Source: CAWCTB01 sp963798275 (GTDB lineage Bacteria; Acidobacteriota; Terriglobia; Terriglobales; Acidobacteriaceae). Taken from it: a stretch of DNA of 64,000 nucleotides. The stretch covers positions 154,370 to 218,369 of the forward strand of contig CAWCTB010000038.1 in assembly GCA_963798275.1 (NCBI GenBank), read 5' to 3'. Position numbers and translations under genes: made by a program. Positions 40,038-49,504 of this stretch are shown here, piece by piece. Numbering within the stretch: position 1 is the first letter of the stretch; each line of letters starts with the position of its first letter. Below the pieces are notes generated by a model. That model had not been told where the DNA came from. It did no database searches and saw only the letters and a list, made by a program, of their open reading frames with translations.

Positions 40038-41165
40038 ATGACGGATTTTGGCAAGCTGGTTCCGGCGTGGGTACATACCTTAACCACTTATAAGCCGGGT
40101 AAGCCGGTGCGACAGGCGGAATTGGAGAGCGGCGTGCGTTGCATCAAGATGGCCTCGAACGAAAATCCTTTTGGGCCTTCGCCTTTGGCGATTGAGGCGA
40201 TCAAGGCGGCGGCCTCCGAGGTGAACTATTACCCCGACAACAATGTTACTGAGCTTACGGCGCGCCTTGTGGAGTTGCACGAGCTCGAACGGGAACAGGT
40301 GCTGGTTACAGCAGGGTCGACCGGATTTCTGGACATTCTGGCGCGAACCCTGCTAGGACCCGGACTCAACGCCGTCACCAGCAAACAGTCGTTCATTTCC
40401 TATCCGATTATTACGCGAGCGACCGGCGCGCAGTTTATTGAAGTGCCCACGCTGCACGACGGGTACGATCTCGAGCGCATCCTCGAGGCCGTGGATGTTC
40501 GCACCCGCGTGGTTTACATCGCGAACCCCAATAATCCGACCGGCACGGTTTTGGATGCCACGGCGATCGACCGATTCCTCGACCGCCTTCCGTCGCATGT
40601 CATCACGGTGCTCGACGAGGCCTACTGCGATTACGCCAGCTACTTCGCCGCCGAGCGCGGTTTGGATTATTCGCACGCGCTGGACTATGTGCGGCAGGGT
40701 CGCCCGGTTGTCGTGCTGCGCACCTTCTCGAAGGCGCATGGGCTGGCGGGTTTGCGTGTCGGTTATGGATTGGGACCAACGGAGCTGATGGGCTATTTCG
40801 CGCGCATGAAGCCCGCATTCATGGTCTCGTCCATCGGCGAGTCAGCAGCGTTGGCCGCTCTAGCGGATACCGACCATATTCAGCGGGCCGTCGAAGCAAA
40901 TGCCGCGGGCGCAAAGCTCTTGAGGGAAGGTCTCACGGAGGCGGGAATTCAGGTGACGCCAACGTGGGCGAATTTCCTGTTCTGCCGGGTGGGCGATGAG
41001 GCTGGCAGTCTGTGCCAGAAATTGCAGGGGCACGGAATCATTGTGCGCCACATGAGCGGCGGCTGGGGCGCGCCCGATGCGTTCCGCCTCACGGTCGGTA
41101 CGCCTGAGCACAACGAGCAGTTTCTCGAAGCCTTGAAGCGAGTGCGCTCTCGCATTCCCGCTTGA
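40038..41165 (+). CDS. hisC: Histidinol-phosphate aminotransferase HisC
   Basis: PLP enzyme of histidine synthesis, 375 residues. KMASNENPFGPSPLAIEAIK, YPDNNVTELTARLVE, IANPNNPTGTVLD, DEAYCDYASYF and the PLP Lys in LRTFSKAHGLAGLRVGYG; the C-terminal Arg is in FRLTVGTPEHNEQFLEALK. Of the aminotransferase I/II class, it best matches HisC2-type enzymes; a role in aromatic amino acids is possible. It stands alone with SD GAGAGA before the ATG. Confidence 0.9.
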   Translation: MTDFGKLVPAWVHTLTTYKPGKPVRQAELESGVRCIKMASNENPFGPSPLAIEAIKAAASEVNYYPDNNVTELTARLVELHELEREQVLVTAGSTGFLDILARTLLGPGLNAVTSKQSFISYPIITRATGAQFIEVPTLHDGYDLERILEAVDVRTRVVYIANPNNPTGTVLDATAIDRFLDRLPSHVITVLDEAYCDYASYFAAERGLDYSHALDYVRQGRPVVVLRTFSKAHGLAGLRVGYGLGPTELMGYFARMKPAFMVSSIGESAALAALADTDHIQRAVEANAAGAKLLREGLTEAGIQVTPTWANFLFCRVGDEAGSLCQKLQGHGIIVRHMSGGWGAPDAFRLTVGTPEHNEQFLEALKRVRSRIPA

Positions 41166-41174
41166 ACGGGATGA

Positions 41175-41200
41175 GCATGCCGCTCTCGCGAACGGCATGC
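41175..41200. terminator. Hairpin between convergent hisC and tolC-like genes
   Basis: Perfect stem GCATGCCG / CGGCATGC with a 10-nt loop. The tail ATAGGTTTAG is only weakly T-rich, so termination strength is uncertain. The position between two convergent stops supports a terminator role. Confidence 0.6.
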
Positions 41201-41210
41201 ATAGGTTTAG

Positions 41211-43388
41211 TTAGTGATTTTGTGGAGGCGGCGTGGTGGCCGGCGGTAGCGTGCTTGGTGGAGACACGGCAGGCCCCCGTGGCGGCGTGAAAGGCGCGAT
41301 CGGCGAAGTCAATTCCTGCACGTTTGCCGGGACAACCCCTTTCACCGTCGGCAATTGCTTCACCTGGCCCGCCTCGGCATCAGCGATATCAATCCCCAGC
41401 TTGGCGAGCGTTTCGGCGGTGGACTTATCCAGTTGGACCTTGGATTTTTCGTAGTTGGCAGCAGCGTTAAGAACGTTCGATTCCGCTTGCGTCAGGTTGC
41501 TTGACGCCTGTAAGACGAGCGTCGGAGTGGAAGCGCCATAACCAAACTTCTTCTGCTCCGCTACCAGGCTCTCTTTCGCATAGTCGCGCGCTGCTATGGC
41601 CGCTTGCAGGGCCGCGTAGCCCTGCTGCACCGAGAACTGGGCGTTCCTCACTTCAATGGAGATTTGGTTCTCGAGCTGTTGTAAGCCCACCTGGGATTGC
41701 CGGTATTCCAGCACGGAGCGGACTTGTTCCGCCTGCGCGGCACGATTGCGAAGAACGATATTCAAGTTGACCCCGACGCCTTTATCCGGACCCGTGCTGT
41801 TAAAGAGGTCATGAAACGCATTAGGGTAGCCGCTGCGAGGAATCGTTCCTGGATCCAGGCAATTCTGCCCCGGAATCGCTCCCTCGAAGTTGCAAGGAGG
41901 AAGGAGGCCCGTCTGATCGCCGGCTACCGACGAAGCGCCATAAAACGCATACACATCAAGCGTGGGACGCAGAGCATTCTTAAGTGACTTGCGCGAGATC
42001 TCGTTTCTTGCCAGATTGATGCGCGCCGTTGCGATCTCGGGACGGGCCTGCAAAGCCTCCTGGATCAGGTCCTCGACCGGGCGCACCTCTTGCGGCTCGC
42101 TGATTTGCAGCGTGTCGGTCGGGATGACAGGAGCAATCGCTAATATCGGGTCGCCCATGTTCTTGGTAATGGCGTTCTTCATGAGCAGTTGTTGAAGCTG
42201 GAGCTGGGTTTGCGAAGTAATGAGGTTCTGCTGGGCGGTTGCTACTCCGCTTTGCGCCTGCGCCAAGGTGATCGGCGCCAGGGTGCCGATCCTGACCTGC
42301 TCCTGGTCGTCAGACAAGGTCTTCTGGGCCAGCTGCAGAGCGCGCTCGTTCACCCTCACTGCCTCGTATGCCGTCACCAGGTCCCAGTAGATATTTTCGA
42401 CTTGCGAGACGGTCGCGATGATCTGCTGCCGAAACACGACGTCTCCGTTCTCGCGAGAAAGGCGGGCGATGCGAATCCAACGAAGATTGGGATCGAAGCC
42501 GAAGCCCTGCAGCAGGTGCTGGGTCAACTGAAACCTGAAGGCCGACCCTATCTGTGGATTCACCAGGTTGAAAGGCACATTGGTTGTGATGCGGTTGTTG
42601 TTAAAAGTAACGTTGGCGGTAGTACCGGTGGCAAACGCCTGCGTGTAGCCAAAGTTATAGGTATTCGTATTTTGTATGGTGGTCGGCAGGCCGCCGGTGA
42701 AGAAAACGTTCGACACCGGAGTAGCGGCGCGCTCGCCTTGGATGGTCCCCGTTATGACCGGGTCATAGCTGCTGAGCGGAGGACCGCCGCCAAGTGTGGA
42801 CCCTACTAGGCCCCCAGCGCCCGCACCTGCTCCTCCAACTCCGATCTGCGTGCCGCCCGCGCCAGTCCCACTCGCTCCCGTGGAAGCACTACCCGTGCCT
42901 CCAGCAGATGGTCCGCCAGGCGTACCCTGCACCACGCCCTGAGGAACGCCAAGGGCGAACGATCCAGATTTGGTGAGCAATAAATCCGTATCTGCGATCG
43001 AAAGATTGTAACGTTGAAGAACGACATCCAGGTTGTTTTCCAGCGCCATCGCCACCGCGTCGTTGATCGATAGATATATCTTGCCGTCACGGAAGAGTTG
43101 GTCGGTTCGCGCAGAATTGATCAGGTTTGGCGGAGGCACCCTTTGCGCTCTGTACGGAGCCAGCACGTTAGGGAATGGAGATTGCGGCTTCGAGTAGTCC
43201 TGATCAGAATACAGATGAGCGTTGTTCTGCGGCGCCGGCGCCTGCGGCATCGGAGTCAGGGGCGGCATGCTCTGCTGAGCGCCCGGCGACGCTGCATTTT
43301 GGGCAAAACTCGCGGTGACAAGCAAACTCACGAACGCCAGTGAAACTGCCTTCCGGAACGCAACTTCGACGAAACGCGAAACGAACAT
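41211..43388 (-). CDS. TolC-family outer-membrane efflux protein
   Basis: 725 residues from the ATG at 43388 (AGGAG 9-10 nt upstream; the in-frame ATG at 43418 has none). Signal peptide VSLAFVSLLVTASFAQN, then a Pro-rich segment and a Gly/Thr/Ser-rich insert (GGPSAGGTGSASTGASG) absent from classical TolC. The two TolC repeats follow, with NIYWDLVTAYEAVRVNERAL and NQISIEVRNAQFSVQQGYAA LQAA. It is longer than the usual 450-500 residues because of the N-terminal 200 residues. It forms the outer-membrane tunnel of an efflux or type I export system, whose inner parts are not adjacent. Confidence 0.9.
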   Translation of the reverse strand: MFVSRFVEVAFRKAVSLAFVSLLVTASFAQNAASPGAQQSMPPLTPMPQAPAPQNNAHLYSDQDYSKPQSPFPNVLAPYRAQRVPPPNLINSARTDQLFRDGKIYLSINDAVAMALENNLDVVLQRYNLSIADTDLLLTKSGSFALGVPQGVVQGTPGGPSAGGTGSASTGASGTGAGGTQIGVGGAGAGAGGLVGSTLGGGPPLSSYDPVITGTIQGERAATPVSNVFFTGGLPTTIQNTNTYNFGYTQAFATGTTANVTFNNNRITTNVPFNLVNPQIGSAFRFQLTQHLLQGFGFDPNLRWIRIARLSRENGDVVFRQQIIATVSQVENIYWDLVTAYEAVRVNERALQLAQKTLSDDQEQVRIGTLAPITLAQAQSGVATAQQNLITSQTQLQLQQLLMKNAITKNMGDPILAIAPVIPTDTLQISEPQEVRPVEDLIQEALQARPEIATARINLARNEISRKSLKNALRPTLDVYAFYGASSVAGDQTGLLPPCNFEGAIPGQNCLDPGTIPRSGYPNAFHDLFNSTGPDKGVGVNLNIVLRNRAAQAEQVRSVLEYRQSQVGLQQLENQISIEVRNAQFSVQQGYAALQAAIAARDYAKESLVAEQKKFGYGASTPTLVLQASSNLTQAESNVLNAAANYEKSKVQLDKSTAETLAKLGIDIADAEAGQVKQLPTVKGVVPANVQELTSPIAPFTPPRGPAVSPPSTLPPATTPPPQNH

Positions 43389-43652
43389 TTCCTTATCTCC
43401 TGAAACTGACGCATGCATCAGTTGGTGTTCTCTGCTTTGGTTTGTTCCTGTGGCCTCTGAGTAATACGCACGAAAGTGCTTAAAGGTTCATGATGTTAGG
43501 GGTTATGTTGGCCATAAAAACGTATGCGGACCGAACCCATTCCTGCCCGTACATGGACTATCTGCTGCAAGAAACGTCAACCTGCAATTGTACGGAAACG
43601 CGATGGTTGGCAGCCGCATGAGGCCACGCGAGGTGGTTTCGGACCGGCAACA

Positions 43653-44942
43653 TCAGATCTGCTGCTGTTTCCAGCGGCCGCGCTTGAATAATAGAATGCT
43701 GGCGACGGCGATTGACCCTTCGGCAATCACGATCGCAATGTAAACGCCGTTGGACCGCAAGCCGGCCGGAATCGCCAGCCAGTAAGCCAACGGGATTTCC
43801 AGCATCCAGAAGCCAAAGAAATACACGATGGTTGGAGTCACCGTGTCGCCCGCTCCGTTGAACGCCTGCAACGTCACCATCAGATACGCATATCCGATAT
43901 TGCCGTAGCTGATAATGCGCAGACACGACGCGCCCAACCGCACCACTTCCGGGTCCGACGTAAAGCCGCGCACGATTGGCTCAGCGAAAAACACGAAGAA
44001 CACGCCGATTACTCCAAGGAACAGCATGTTGTAGATGCCCGTCCTCCAGACAGACTTTTCGGCGCGTTCCGGCTGTTTGGCGCCGAGATTTTGTCCGACC
44101 AGCGTAGCAGCGGCATTGCTCAAGCCCCACGATGGCAACAGGACAAAGATCACCACGCGAATGGCGATGGTGTAGCCGGCGAGCGCCGCGGCCCCGAATG
44201 TGCTGACGATGCGAACCAGGCCGATCCAACTGGTGTGCGCGATGGCAAACTGCAGGATTCCGGTAGTTGACACGCGAGCCAGCCTCAGCAAAACCGGCAG
44301 GTTCGCGCGAATCTGCTGCCGAAGAATGCGAATGCGCTCGGTCCCGCGCAGCAGCCGATAGAACTGATAGACCATTCCGATGCTACGGCCGGTCAAGGTC
44401 GCGACCGCCGCTCCGGTCACGCCTAAGCGAGGAAACGGACCGAGTCCGAAGATCAGACACGGATCAAGCGCCAGGTTGATGATGTTCGAGACCCAGAGCA
44501 GACGCATGGCGATGGCGGCATCGCCAGCGCCGCGGAAGATGGCGTTGTTGAGAAAGAGCATGAGGACAACGCCGCTGCCTCCGAGCGCAATCCTGGCGTA
44601 ATTGCTACCCAACGAGACGATCTCGGGCGTTGCGCCCATCAGCCGCAATAGGCGGGGCGCAAACAGGAAGCACGGAACGCCGATGGCGAGCGAAATCGCA
44701 AGTCCGAGAATGATTGCCTGCACTGCAGCAACGGCGGCGTCCGCCGGGTCCTTCTCTCCGATGCGGCGCGCGACCATGGCCGTGGTGGAGAGGCTCAATC
44801 CCATCGCGACGGCGAAGACCAGGCTCAGCATTGATTCCGTCAGCCCGACGGTGGCCACAGCGTCGGCCCCAAGATGTGCCACCCAGAAGACGTCCACCAC
44901 CGCGAACAGCGACTCCAGGACCATTTCCAGGACCATCGGCAC
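43653..44942 (-). CDS. MATE-family efflux transporter (start probably further upstream)
   Basis: 12-helix cation-coupled drug exporter. ESLFAVVDVFWVAHLGADAV ATVGLTE is the first conserved region. GGSGVVLMLFLNNAIFRGAG DAAIAMR and LVGQNLGAKQPERAEKSVW are typical. The frame remains open and family-like above 44942 (WGSLREALRGSHQDFTTGSL NRAIFLLA) up to about 45030, but has no start codon; a TTG near 45068 would join if one base near 45056 were removed. True length is then about 470 residues. Substrate unknown. Confidence 0.9.
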   Translation of the reverse strand: MPMVLEMVLESLFAVVDVFWVAHLGADAVATVGLTESMLSLVFAVAMGLSLSTTAMVARRIGEKDPADAAVAAVQAIILGLAISLAIGVPCFLFAPRLLRLMGATPEIVSLGSNYARIALGGSGVVLMLFLNNAIFRGAGDAAIAMRLLWVSNIINLALDPCLIFGLGPFPRLGVTGAAVATLTGRSIGMVYQFYRLLRGTERIRILRQQIRANLPVLLRLARVSTTGILQFAIAHTSWIGLVRIVSTFGAAALAGYTIAIRVVIFVLLPSWGLSNAAATLVGQNLGAKQPERAEKSVWRTGIYNMLFLGVIGVFFVFFAEPIVRGFTSDPEVVRLGASCLRIISYGNIGYAYLMVTLQAFNGAGDTVTPTIVYFFGFWMLEIPLAYWLAIPAGLRSNGVYIAIVIAEGSIAVASILLFKRGRWKQQQI

Positions 44943-45245
44943 GGCCAGCAGGAAGATGGCGCGGTTCAGGCTTCCGGTCGTGAAGTCCTGGTGCGAACCG
45001 CGAAGCGCCTCGCGGAGCGAACCCCAGAAAGTGGGCTGCGATTGGGCCGTGGTTGTGGAGTCGTAGTCAAAGCGACCTGCAGTATTCTGTGCTCCGGCAA
45101 GCGTACGTAGGCTAAAGCGCTGTTGCGATTCTATGGAGAAAAGTCGTCCGCATCAGATTATTCGCTGCGCGCACCAGTGAGAAGGGCATGTTAGCCTTTG
45201 ATCCAATGAGAGGCATTCGCTGCTTCCACGTCCCAGCATCGCGCG

Positions 45246-46121
45246 CTAGATCAGGTGCTGCCCCAGCAGGAACCGTCTCGCTACGACCGCTGCGTCTTTC
45301 TTCTCGCCGTCCACCGCGTAGTTCATCTTTCGCATGTCGTCAGCCGTGATGCGGCCAGCCAACCGCCCGAAAGCGGCTTGCGTCTGTGAATATTCTTCAA
45401 GAAGCTGCGGACGCACGATCGGCACCGCATCGTAAGGCGGAAAATAATGTTTGTCATCCTCCAGCACAACAAGTCCAAGCGCCGCGATCAGTCCATCCGT
45501 ATTGCTTCCGGCGACCACGTCCACCGACTTGTTCTGCAATGCGCGATAAAGCAGCCCGAGGTCCATCACCCGCGGCGCTTCCGCGAACTTCAGCCCGTAG
45601 GTACTGACCAGTCCCTGGTAGCCGTCCTGTCGCTCAAGGAATTCGTATCCCACCCCAAGACGCATCTGCGGCGCAACCCTCGCCAGCTGCGACAGCGTGC
45701 TTACGCCCAGCCGGCGCGAGTCGTCACCGCGCATGACCATGGCAAAGCTGTTGTTGAAGCCGAGCGGCGGCATGACATCGAGACCAAACTTGCGGCGATA
45801 GTCTGCTTTCACCTGCTCGTACACCGCCTGCGAGTCCCCCGAAGCGTTCTGCTTCAGAATCGCTGCTAATGCCGTTCCCGTGTACTCGACGTACACGTCG
45901 ATGCGGCCGGCCAGCAGCGCCTGCTGGCAAATGTAGGTGCCAGCAAGGTAGAAGCGCCGATCGACCGCAGTGCGGCAAACGCTCTGCAAGTACTGCGCCA
46001 ACAGTTCGCCCAGAACAAGCTGCTCGGTGAAGTTCTTCGAGCCGACGGTGATGCTGCGCGCGCGGTTCGCGCACGCTGAGCAGAAGAGCAACAGTCCGGA
46101 GAGAAAACCGCGGCGATCCAT
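45246..46121 (-). CDS. Osmoprotectant/glycine-betaine-type ABC substrate-binding protein
   Basis: About 291 residues. The N-terminal lipoprotein-like leader (RRGFLSGLLLFCSACANRA) is followed by ITVGSKNFTEQLVLGELLAQ YLQ, the classic OpuAC/OsmX opening, then VYVEYTGTALAAIL, and VVAGSNTDGLIAALGLVVLE DDKHYFPPYDAVP. It captures a quaternary amine such as betaine or choline. Last gene of a three-gene operon (ATPase, permease, binding protein); its ATG is 1 bp from the permease stop. Confidence 0.9.
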   Translation of the reverse strand: MDRRGFLSGLLLFCSACANRARSITVGSKNFTEQLVLGELLAQYLQSVCRTAVDRRFYLAGTYICQQALLAGRIDVYVEYTGTALAAILKQNASGDSQAVYEQVKADYRRKFGLDVMPPLGFNNSFAMVMRGDDSRRLGVSTLSQLARVAPQMRLGVGYEFLERQDGYQGLVSTYGLKFAEAPRVMDLGLLYRALQNKSVDVVAGSNTDGLIAALGLVVLEDDKHYFPPYDAVPIVRPQLLEEYSQTQAAFGRLAGRITADDMRKMNYAVDGEKKDAAVVARRFLLGQHLI

Positions 46122-46122
46122 A

Positions 46123-46752
46123 TCAGTGGATCCTGTGCACCAGCAGCTTCTCAACTCCGCTCAGGCTGAGGTCAGCCGCCAGCGCCATCAACGCAGCCGG
46201 AATCGCACCTGCGAGAATGACGCCGTTGTCCACCATCGCAATGCCGCGGAAGATGAACTCGCCCAGTCCTCCGGCGCCAATTGCGGCCGCAATGGTTGCA
46301 ACTCCGATGGTGATCACTGCGGCTACACGAATTCCGGATAACAGCACTGGCATCGCCAGCGGCAGCTCAACGCGCCACAAGAGCTGGGAAGAAGTGAGAC
46401 CCATCGCGATGGCTGCTTCCCGCACCGGCGCGCTGATGCCGGCAATTCCAACATAGGTGTTGCGGACCACCGGTAGCAATGCGTAAAGCGCCAGGGCGAC
46501 GATCGCCAGACGGTCGGCGCGCGCGCCCAGCCACGGCAGCGGCAGCAGCAAACCAAAGAGCGCGAGGCTGGGAATCGTCTGTACGACATTGGTGCTGCCG
46601 AGCACCAGTGCCTTCCATCGCGGCCTGCGCGTCAGAATTATCCCCAGCGGAACGCCGATCGCGATGGCCAGCAGCATGGAAATGCCGACCAGCCACAGAT
46701 GCTCAGCGGTCAGAATTGCGACTTCGCGTTTATGGGTCAGTAGGAAATTCAA
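46123..46752 (-). CDS. Osmoprotectant ABC permease (OpuBB/OsmW-like)
   Basis: 209 residues with about six membrane helices. HLWLVGISMLLAIAIGVPLG and the binding-protein-dependent transport loop TYVGIAGISAPVREAAIAMG LTSSQLLWRVELPLAMPVLL SGIR, the EAA motif that contacts the ATPase. GAGGLGEFIFRGIAMVDNGV ILAGAIPAALMALAADL is the typical end. It works with the ATPase upstream and binding protein downstream. Confidence 0.93.
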   Translation of the reverse strand: MNFLLTHKREVAILTAEHLWLVGISMLLAIAIGVPLGIILTRRPRWKALVLGSTNVVQTIPSLALFGLLLPLPWLGARADRLAIVALALYALLPVVRNTYVGIAGISAPVREAAIAMGLTSSQLLWRVELPLAMPVLLSGIRVAAVITIGVATIAAAIGAGGLGEFIFRGIAMVDNGVILAGAIPAALMALAADLSLSGVEKLLVHRIH

Positions 46753-46764
46753 GCGTTAAACTCT

Positions 46765-47532
46765 TCAATGTTGAAACATTTGTTGTCCCGCCCGGAAGAC
46801 ATCCACATACGCCTTCACCGAATCATCCGCCGCCTGCAGGAATTCGCGGCTGCTGTAGATCCCGCGCAACCTGCCTTCCTCCATTAGTCCAATGCGGCTG
46901 CCCAGCAGCAGGGCCTCGCTGACGTCGTGGGTCACGAAGACGACGGTCTTGCCCAGTTTTTGCTGGAGCTTCTTGAATTCCATCTGGATCTCGGATCTGG
47001 TGATGGGGTCGAGCGCTCCGAAGGGCTCATCCATGAGGAGAATCGGCGGTTCGGCCGCCAGGGCCCGCGCCAGCCCCACCCGTTGCCGCTGTCCACCGGA
47101 AAGCTGATGGGGATAGCGCGCAGCAAATTCCCCTGCCGGCAATCCCACCAGAGTTAGCACCTCTTCCACGCGCGCGTCGATTCTGTCGGATTCCCACCGC
47201 TCCAGACGGGGCACCAGCGCCACATTTTCGCGGACGGAATAATGCGGAAACAACCCGACATCCTGAATGGCGTAGCCGATTCGCCGCCGCAATTTGATCA
47301 CGTTCCACTGCGTCACCGGCGTTCCATCCACGCGAACTTCGCCCGCGCTCGGCGCATAGAGCCGGTTGATCATCTTGAGGCAGGTGGTTTTTCCGGACCC
47401 GCTGCGGCCCAGCAACATCAGCGTCTCACCTCGGCGCACGGAGAAGCTCACGCCGGACAGCAGCGTCCTGTCGTCCGAAACCCGGAAGGTCACGTTGGCA
47501 AACTCGATTGCATTGCTGGATGGCTCGCTCAT
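46765..47532 (-). CDS. Osmoprotectant ABC ATP-binding protein (OpuCA/OsmV-like)
   Basis: Walker A GRSGSGKTTCLKMINRL, signature LSGGQRQRVGLARALAAEPP, Walker B ILLMDEPFGALDP, switch VFVTHDVSEALLLG. About 255 residues. The C-terminal CBS pair found in many OpuCA proteins is missing, so ionic-strength sensing by CBS is unlikely. The ATG at 47532 has no clear SD; an in-frame start at 47598 is possible. First gene of the operon, 12 bp from the permease. Confidence 0.92.
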   Translation of the reverse strand: MSEPSSNAIEFANVTFRVSDDRTLLSGVSFSVRRGETLMLLGRSGSGKTTCLKMINRLYAPSAGEVRVDGTPVTQWNVIKLRRRIGYAIQDVGLFPHYSVRENVALVPRLERWESDRIDARVEEVLTLVGLPAGEFAARYPHQLSGGQRQRVGLARALAAEPPILLMDEPFGALDPITRSEIQMEFKKLQQKLGKTVVFVTHDVSEALLLGSRIGLMEEGRLRGIYSSREFLQAADDSVKAYVDVFRAGQQMFQH

Positions 47533-47594
47533 CAAGGAGGCTCGCGCCGCTACAGCGTACCAGAAGTCCGTGGTCGAGCACGGCATGTTTGCCC

Positions 47595-47639
47595 GCAAAA
47601 ACGAAAGCCGGAGCCCGTCATCAGACGATTAGCTCCGGC
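47595..47639 (-). terminator. Rho-independent terminator of the RRM gene
   Basis: Stem GCCGGAGC (47607-47614) with GCTCCGGC (47632-47639). Read on the minus strand it is followed by TTTCGTTTTTG. It lies 45 bp after the stop of the RRM gene. Confidence 0.8.
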
Positions 47640-47684
47640 CAAATATCACGGGCCCGCGCCCATCAAGTTCTTAGGGGCGAGACG

Positions 47685-48053
47685 CTAGTAGCGTCCCCAA
47701 CCGCCACCACCGCCGCCTCCCGAGCGGCCACGGCCTCCGCCGCCTCCGCCGCCGCGCCCATAGCCACCACGTCCGCCGCCACCACCGCCTTCACGGCGAG
47801 GCCGGTCGGCCTTCGGACGCGCTTCGTTGACCGTCAAGTTGCGGCCCCCGAGGTTGGTTCCATTCAGGGCTTCCATGGCTTTCAGTGCCGACTCGTCATC
47901 GTTCATTTCAACGAAGGCGAACCCGCGCGGCTGCCCGCTGTCGCGATCGGTGATAATGCTGACCTTTTCGACCGGGCCATAGGCCTCAAACAACGAGCGC
48001 ACCTGGTCTTCAGTCGCGTCGAAGGTTAAGTTCCCAACGTAGATGTTCTTCAT
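47685..48053 (-). CDS. Glycine-rich RRM RNA-binding protein
   Basis: 122 residues from the ATG at 48053, preceded by GAGGAG. One RRM domain: RNP2 IYVGNLTFDA, RNP1 RGFAFVEMND, with EDQVRSLFEAYGPVEKVSII TDRDSGQPRG between. The tail from about residue 85 is almost only Gly, Arg and Tyr. Such Rbp proteins in bacteria bind single-stranded RNA and are often cold induced. The cold-shock gene lies next upstream on the same strand, but with its own terminator, so they are separate units. Confidence 0.94.
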   Translation of the reverse strand: MKNIYVGNLTFDATEDQVRSLFEAYGPVEKVSIITDRDSGQPRGFAFVEMNDDESALKAMEALNGTNLGGRNLTVNEARPKADRPRREGGGGGGRGGYGRGGGGGGGRGRSGGGGGGGWGRY

Positions 48054-48160
48054 AGCTCCTCGCCTTTCGGGTGGGGCCGGCTGGCAAGCCAAACATCCAT
48101 GCGTACCCGGCCTGGGTTGGGTTATTTACGACCAAAGACTCAGTTGACTGCTGGTGCGTG

Positions 48161-48190
48161 AAACAAAGAGGGCAGCAATACGCCGCCCTC
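48161..48190 (-). terminator. Rho-independent terminator of the cold-shock gene
   Basis: Stem GAGGGC / GCCCTC at 48168-48190; on the minus strand it is followed by TTTGTTTC. It starts 17 bp after the csp stop. Confidence 0.78.
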
Positions 48191-48206
48191 CCTTGCTGAA
48201 TCGAAT

Positions 48207-48407
48207 TTACAGGACCTGAACGTTCTCAGCCTGCCATCCCTTGGCGCCGCGCTTCACTTCGAAGCTGACCGCCTGGCCTTCCTGCAACGAACGGAAGCCG
48301 TTCGACTGGATGGCCGAGAAATGAACGAAGACATCTTCGCCGTTCTGCCGTGAAATAAAGCCAAAACCCTTGGCATCGTTAAACCACTTTACTGTTCCTT
48401 GTTCCAT
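48207..48407 (-). CDS. CspA-family cold-shock protein
   Basis: 66 residues. RNP1 DAKGFGFISRQ and RNP2 DVFVHFSAIQ on a five-stranded OB fold; starts EQGTVKWFN and ends KGWQAENVQVL. It binds single-stranded nucleic acid and melts mRNA structure. The gap upstream (48408-48707, 300 bp) is AT-richer and contains no gene I can support; a long structured leader, as in other csp genes, would lie there. Confidence 0.96.
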   Translation of the reverse strand: MEQGTVKWFNDAKGFGFISRQNGEDVFVHFSAIQSNGFRSLQEGQAVSFEVKRGAKGWQAENVQVL

Positions 48408-48707
48408 TTGTTTCTTTGAATATCCTTGTTGTTGATGTTGCGCTGAAAGATCGGAAGGTTACCGGCAGAAATCGCTCGACATATAGAGAGGGATGGCTGC
48501 TAGACGCGCCGTTCGTACAAACGCACATGTATTATACCTTACTGGGACAAAGTTCCAGCATTTCTTTATGCGGTTTCCGCGTTCATGACTACGTCAGCAA
48601 GCTGTAAAGTTTCAAAGGAGACCGAAACGCCACCAACGTCGGGATGCGTAGTGGCCCTTACGAGCAAAAGCGCCTCCGCCTTCGTGGTGGCGTCGTTCCC
48701 GTGCAGA

Positions 48708-49412
48708 TCACGCCAGATCAAAGAGCAGGAATTCAGCCTGACCGTTGCCGCTCGCGCTAGTCAGTCGCAGTTCGGATTCTGCGGTGATGGCCGCGCCGTC
48801 GCCCTTCATCAACTTCGTTCCGTTGATGTCAAGTTCTCCGCGCACCAACTGCACCCAGGCATGACGGCCGCGCCGCAACGCAAGTTCCAGCGACTTGCCG
48901 CTGTCGAGCAGCGAAGCGTACACGCTTGCGTCCTGATTGATCGTCGTTGATCCCTCTCGCCCATCATGCGAAGCGATCAGCCGCAACTGATTCAGTTTTT
49001 CTGCCGCCGTAAACGTGCGGTCCTCGTAGCTGGGCTTCAGACCCTCGGCCTCGGGCAGGAGCCAGATCTGCAACAAATGCACCGGCTGCCTTCGACTGGT
49101 TGACCTCGCTGTGCATCACGCCCGTGCCGGCCGACATACGCTGCACGTCGTTCTGCTTGATGGTGGCGCCGCGTCCCATGCTGTCGCGATGGCTCAACTC
49201 GCCTTCAATGATGTAGGTGAGGATCTCCATGTCGCGATGGGGATGCATTCCAAAGCCCTTGCCCGCGCTGACCCGGTCCTCGTTGATGACGCGCAGGTCG
49301 CGAAAGCCCATGTGCTTCGGATCGTAATAGTCCGAAAATGAAAAAGTGTAGTAGGTGTCGAGCCAGCCGTGGTTGGCATGGCCGCGCTCCTCTGATGGCC
49401 TGATGGTAATCA
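48708..49412 (-). CDS. Pirin family protein (one frame break)
   Basis: About 234 residues from the ATG at 49412 (AGGAGG 4 nt upstream). Bicupin: N-terminal HPHRDMEILTYIIEGELSHR DSMG carries the metal-binding His residues and SAGTGVMHSEVNQS the second set. After removal of one base near 49086, VHLLQIWLLPEAEGLKPSYE follows, then the C-terminal cupin LELALRRGRHAWVQLVRGEL. Bacterial pirins have quercetinase-like or regulatory roles. A MarR gene lies upstream on the same strand, and a perfect palindrome sits just before the SD. Confidence 0.9.
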
Positions 49413-49442
49413 TGCGCCCTCCTGAATCCACTCCATAAGATG

Positions 49443-49456
49443 CTTTAACGTTAAAG
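49443..49456. promoter_or_regulatory. Perfect 14-bp palindrome upstream of the pirin gene
   Basis: CTTTAACGTTAAAG is fully symmetrical. It lies 31 bp before the pirin ATG and after the MarR stop. A related half site, TTTAACGTA, is found before the MarR gene (about 49975-49982 on the minus strand). Probable MarR operator. Confidence 0.7.
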
Positions 49457-49504
49457 AAAGATTCAGAGGCCCTTCTAAGCCATTTGTCATCCTCAGCAAC
49501 TAAG

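Noticed and set aside
44602..45066. 154-residue plus-strand ORF opposite the MATE gene start
   Set aside because: Ser/Arg/Pro-rich antisense frame; the other strand reads as the conserved MATE N-terminus.
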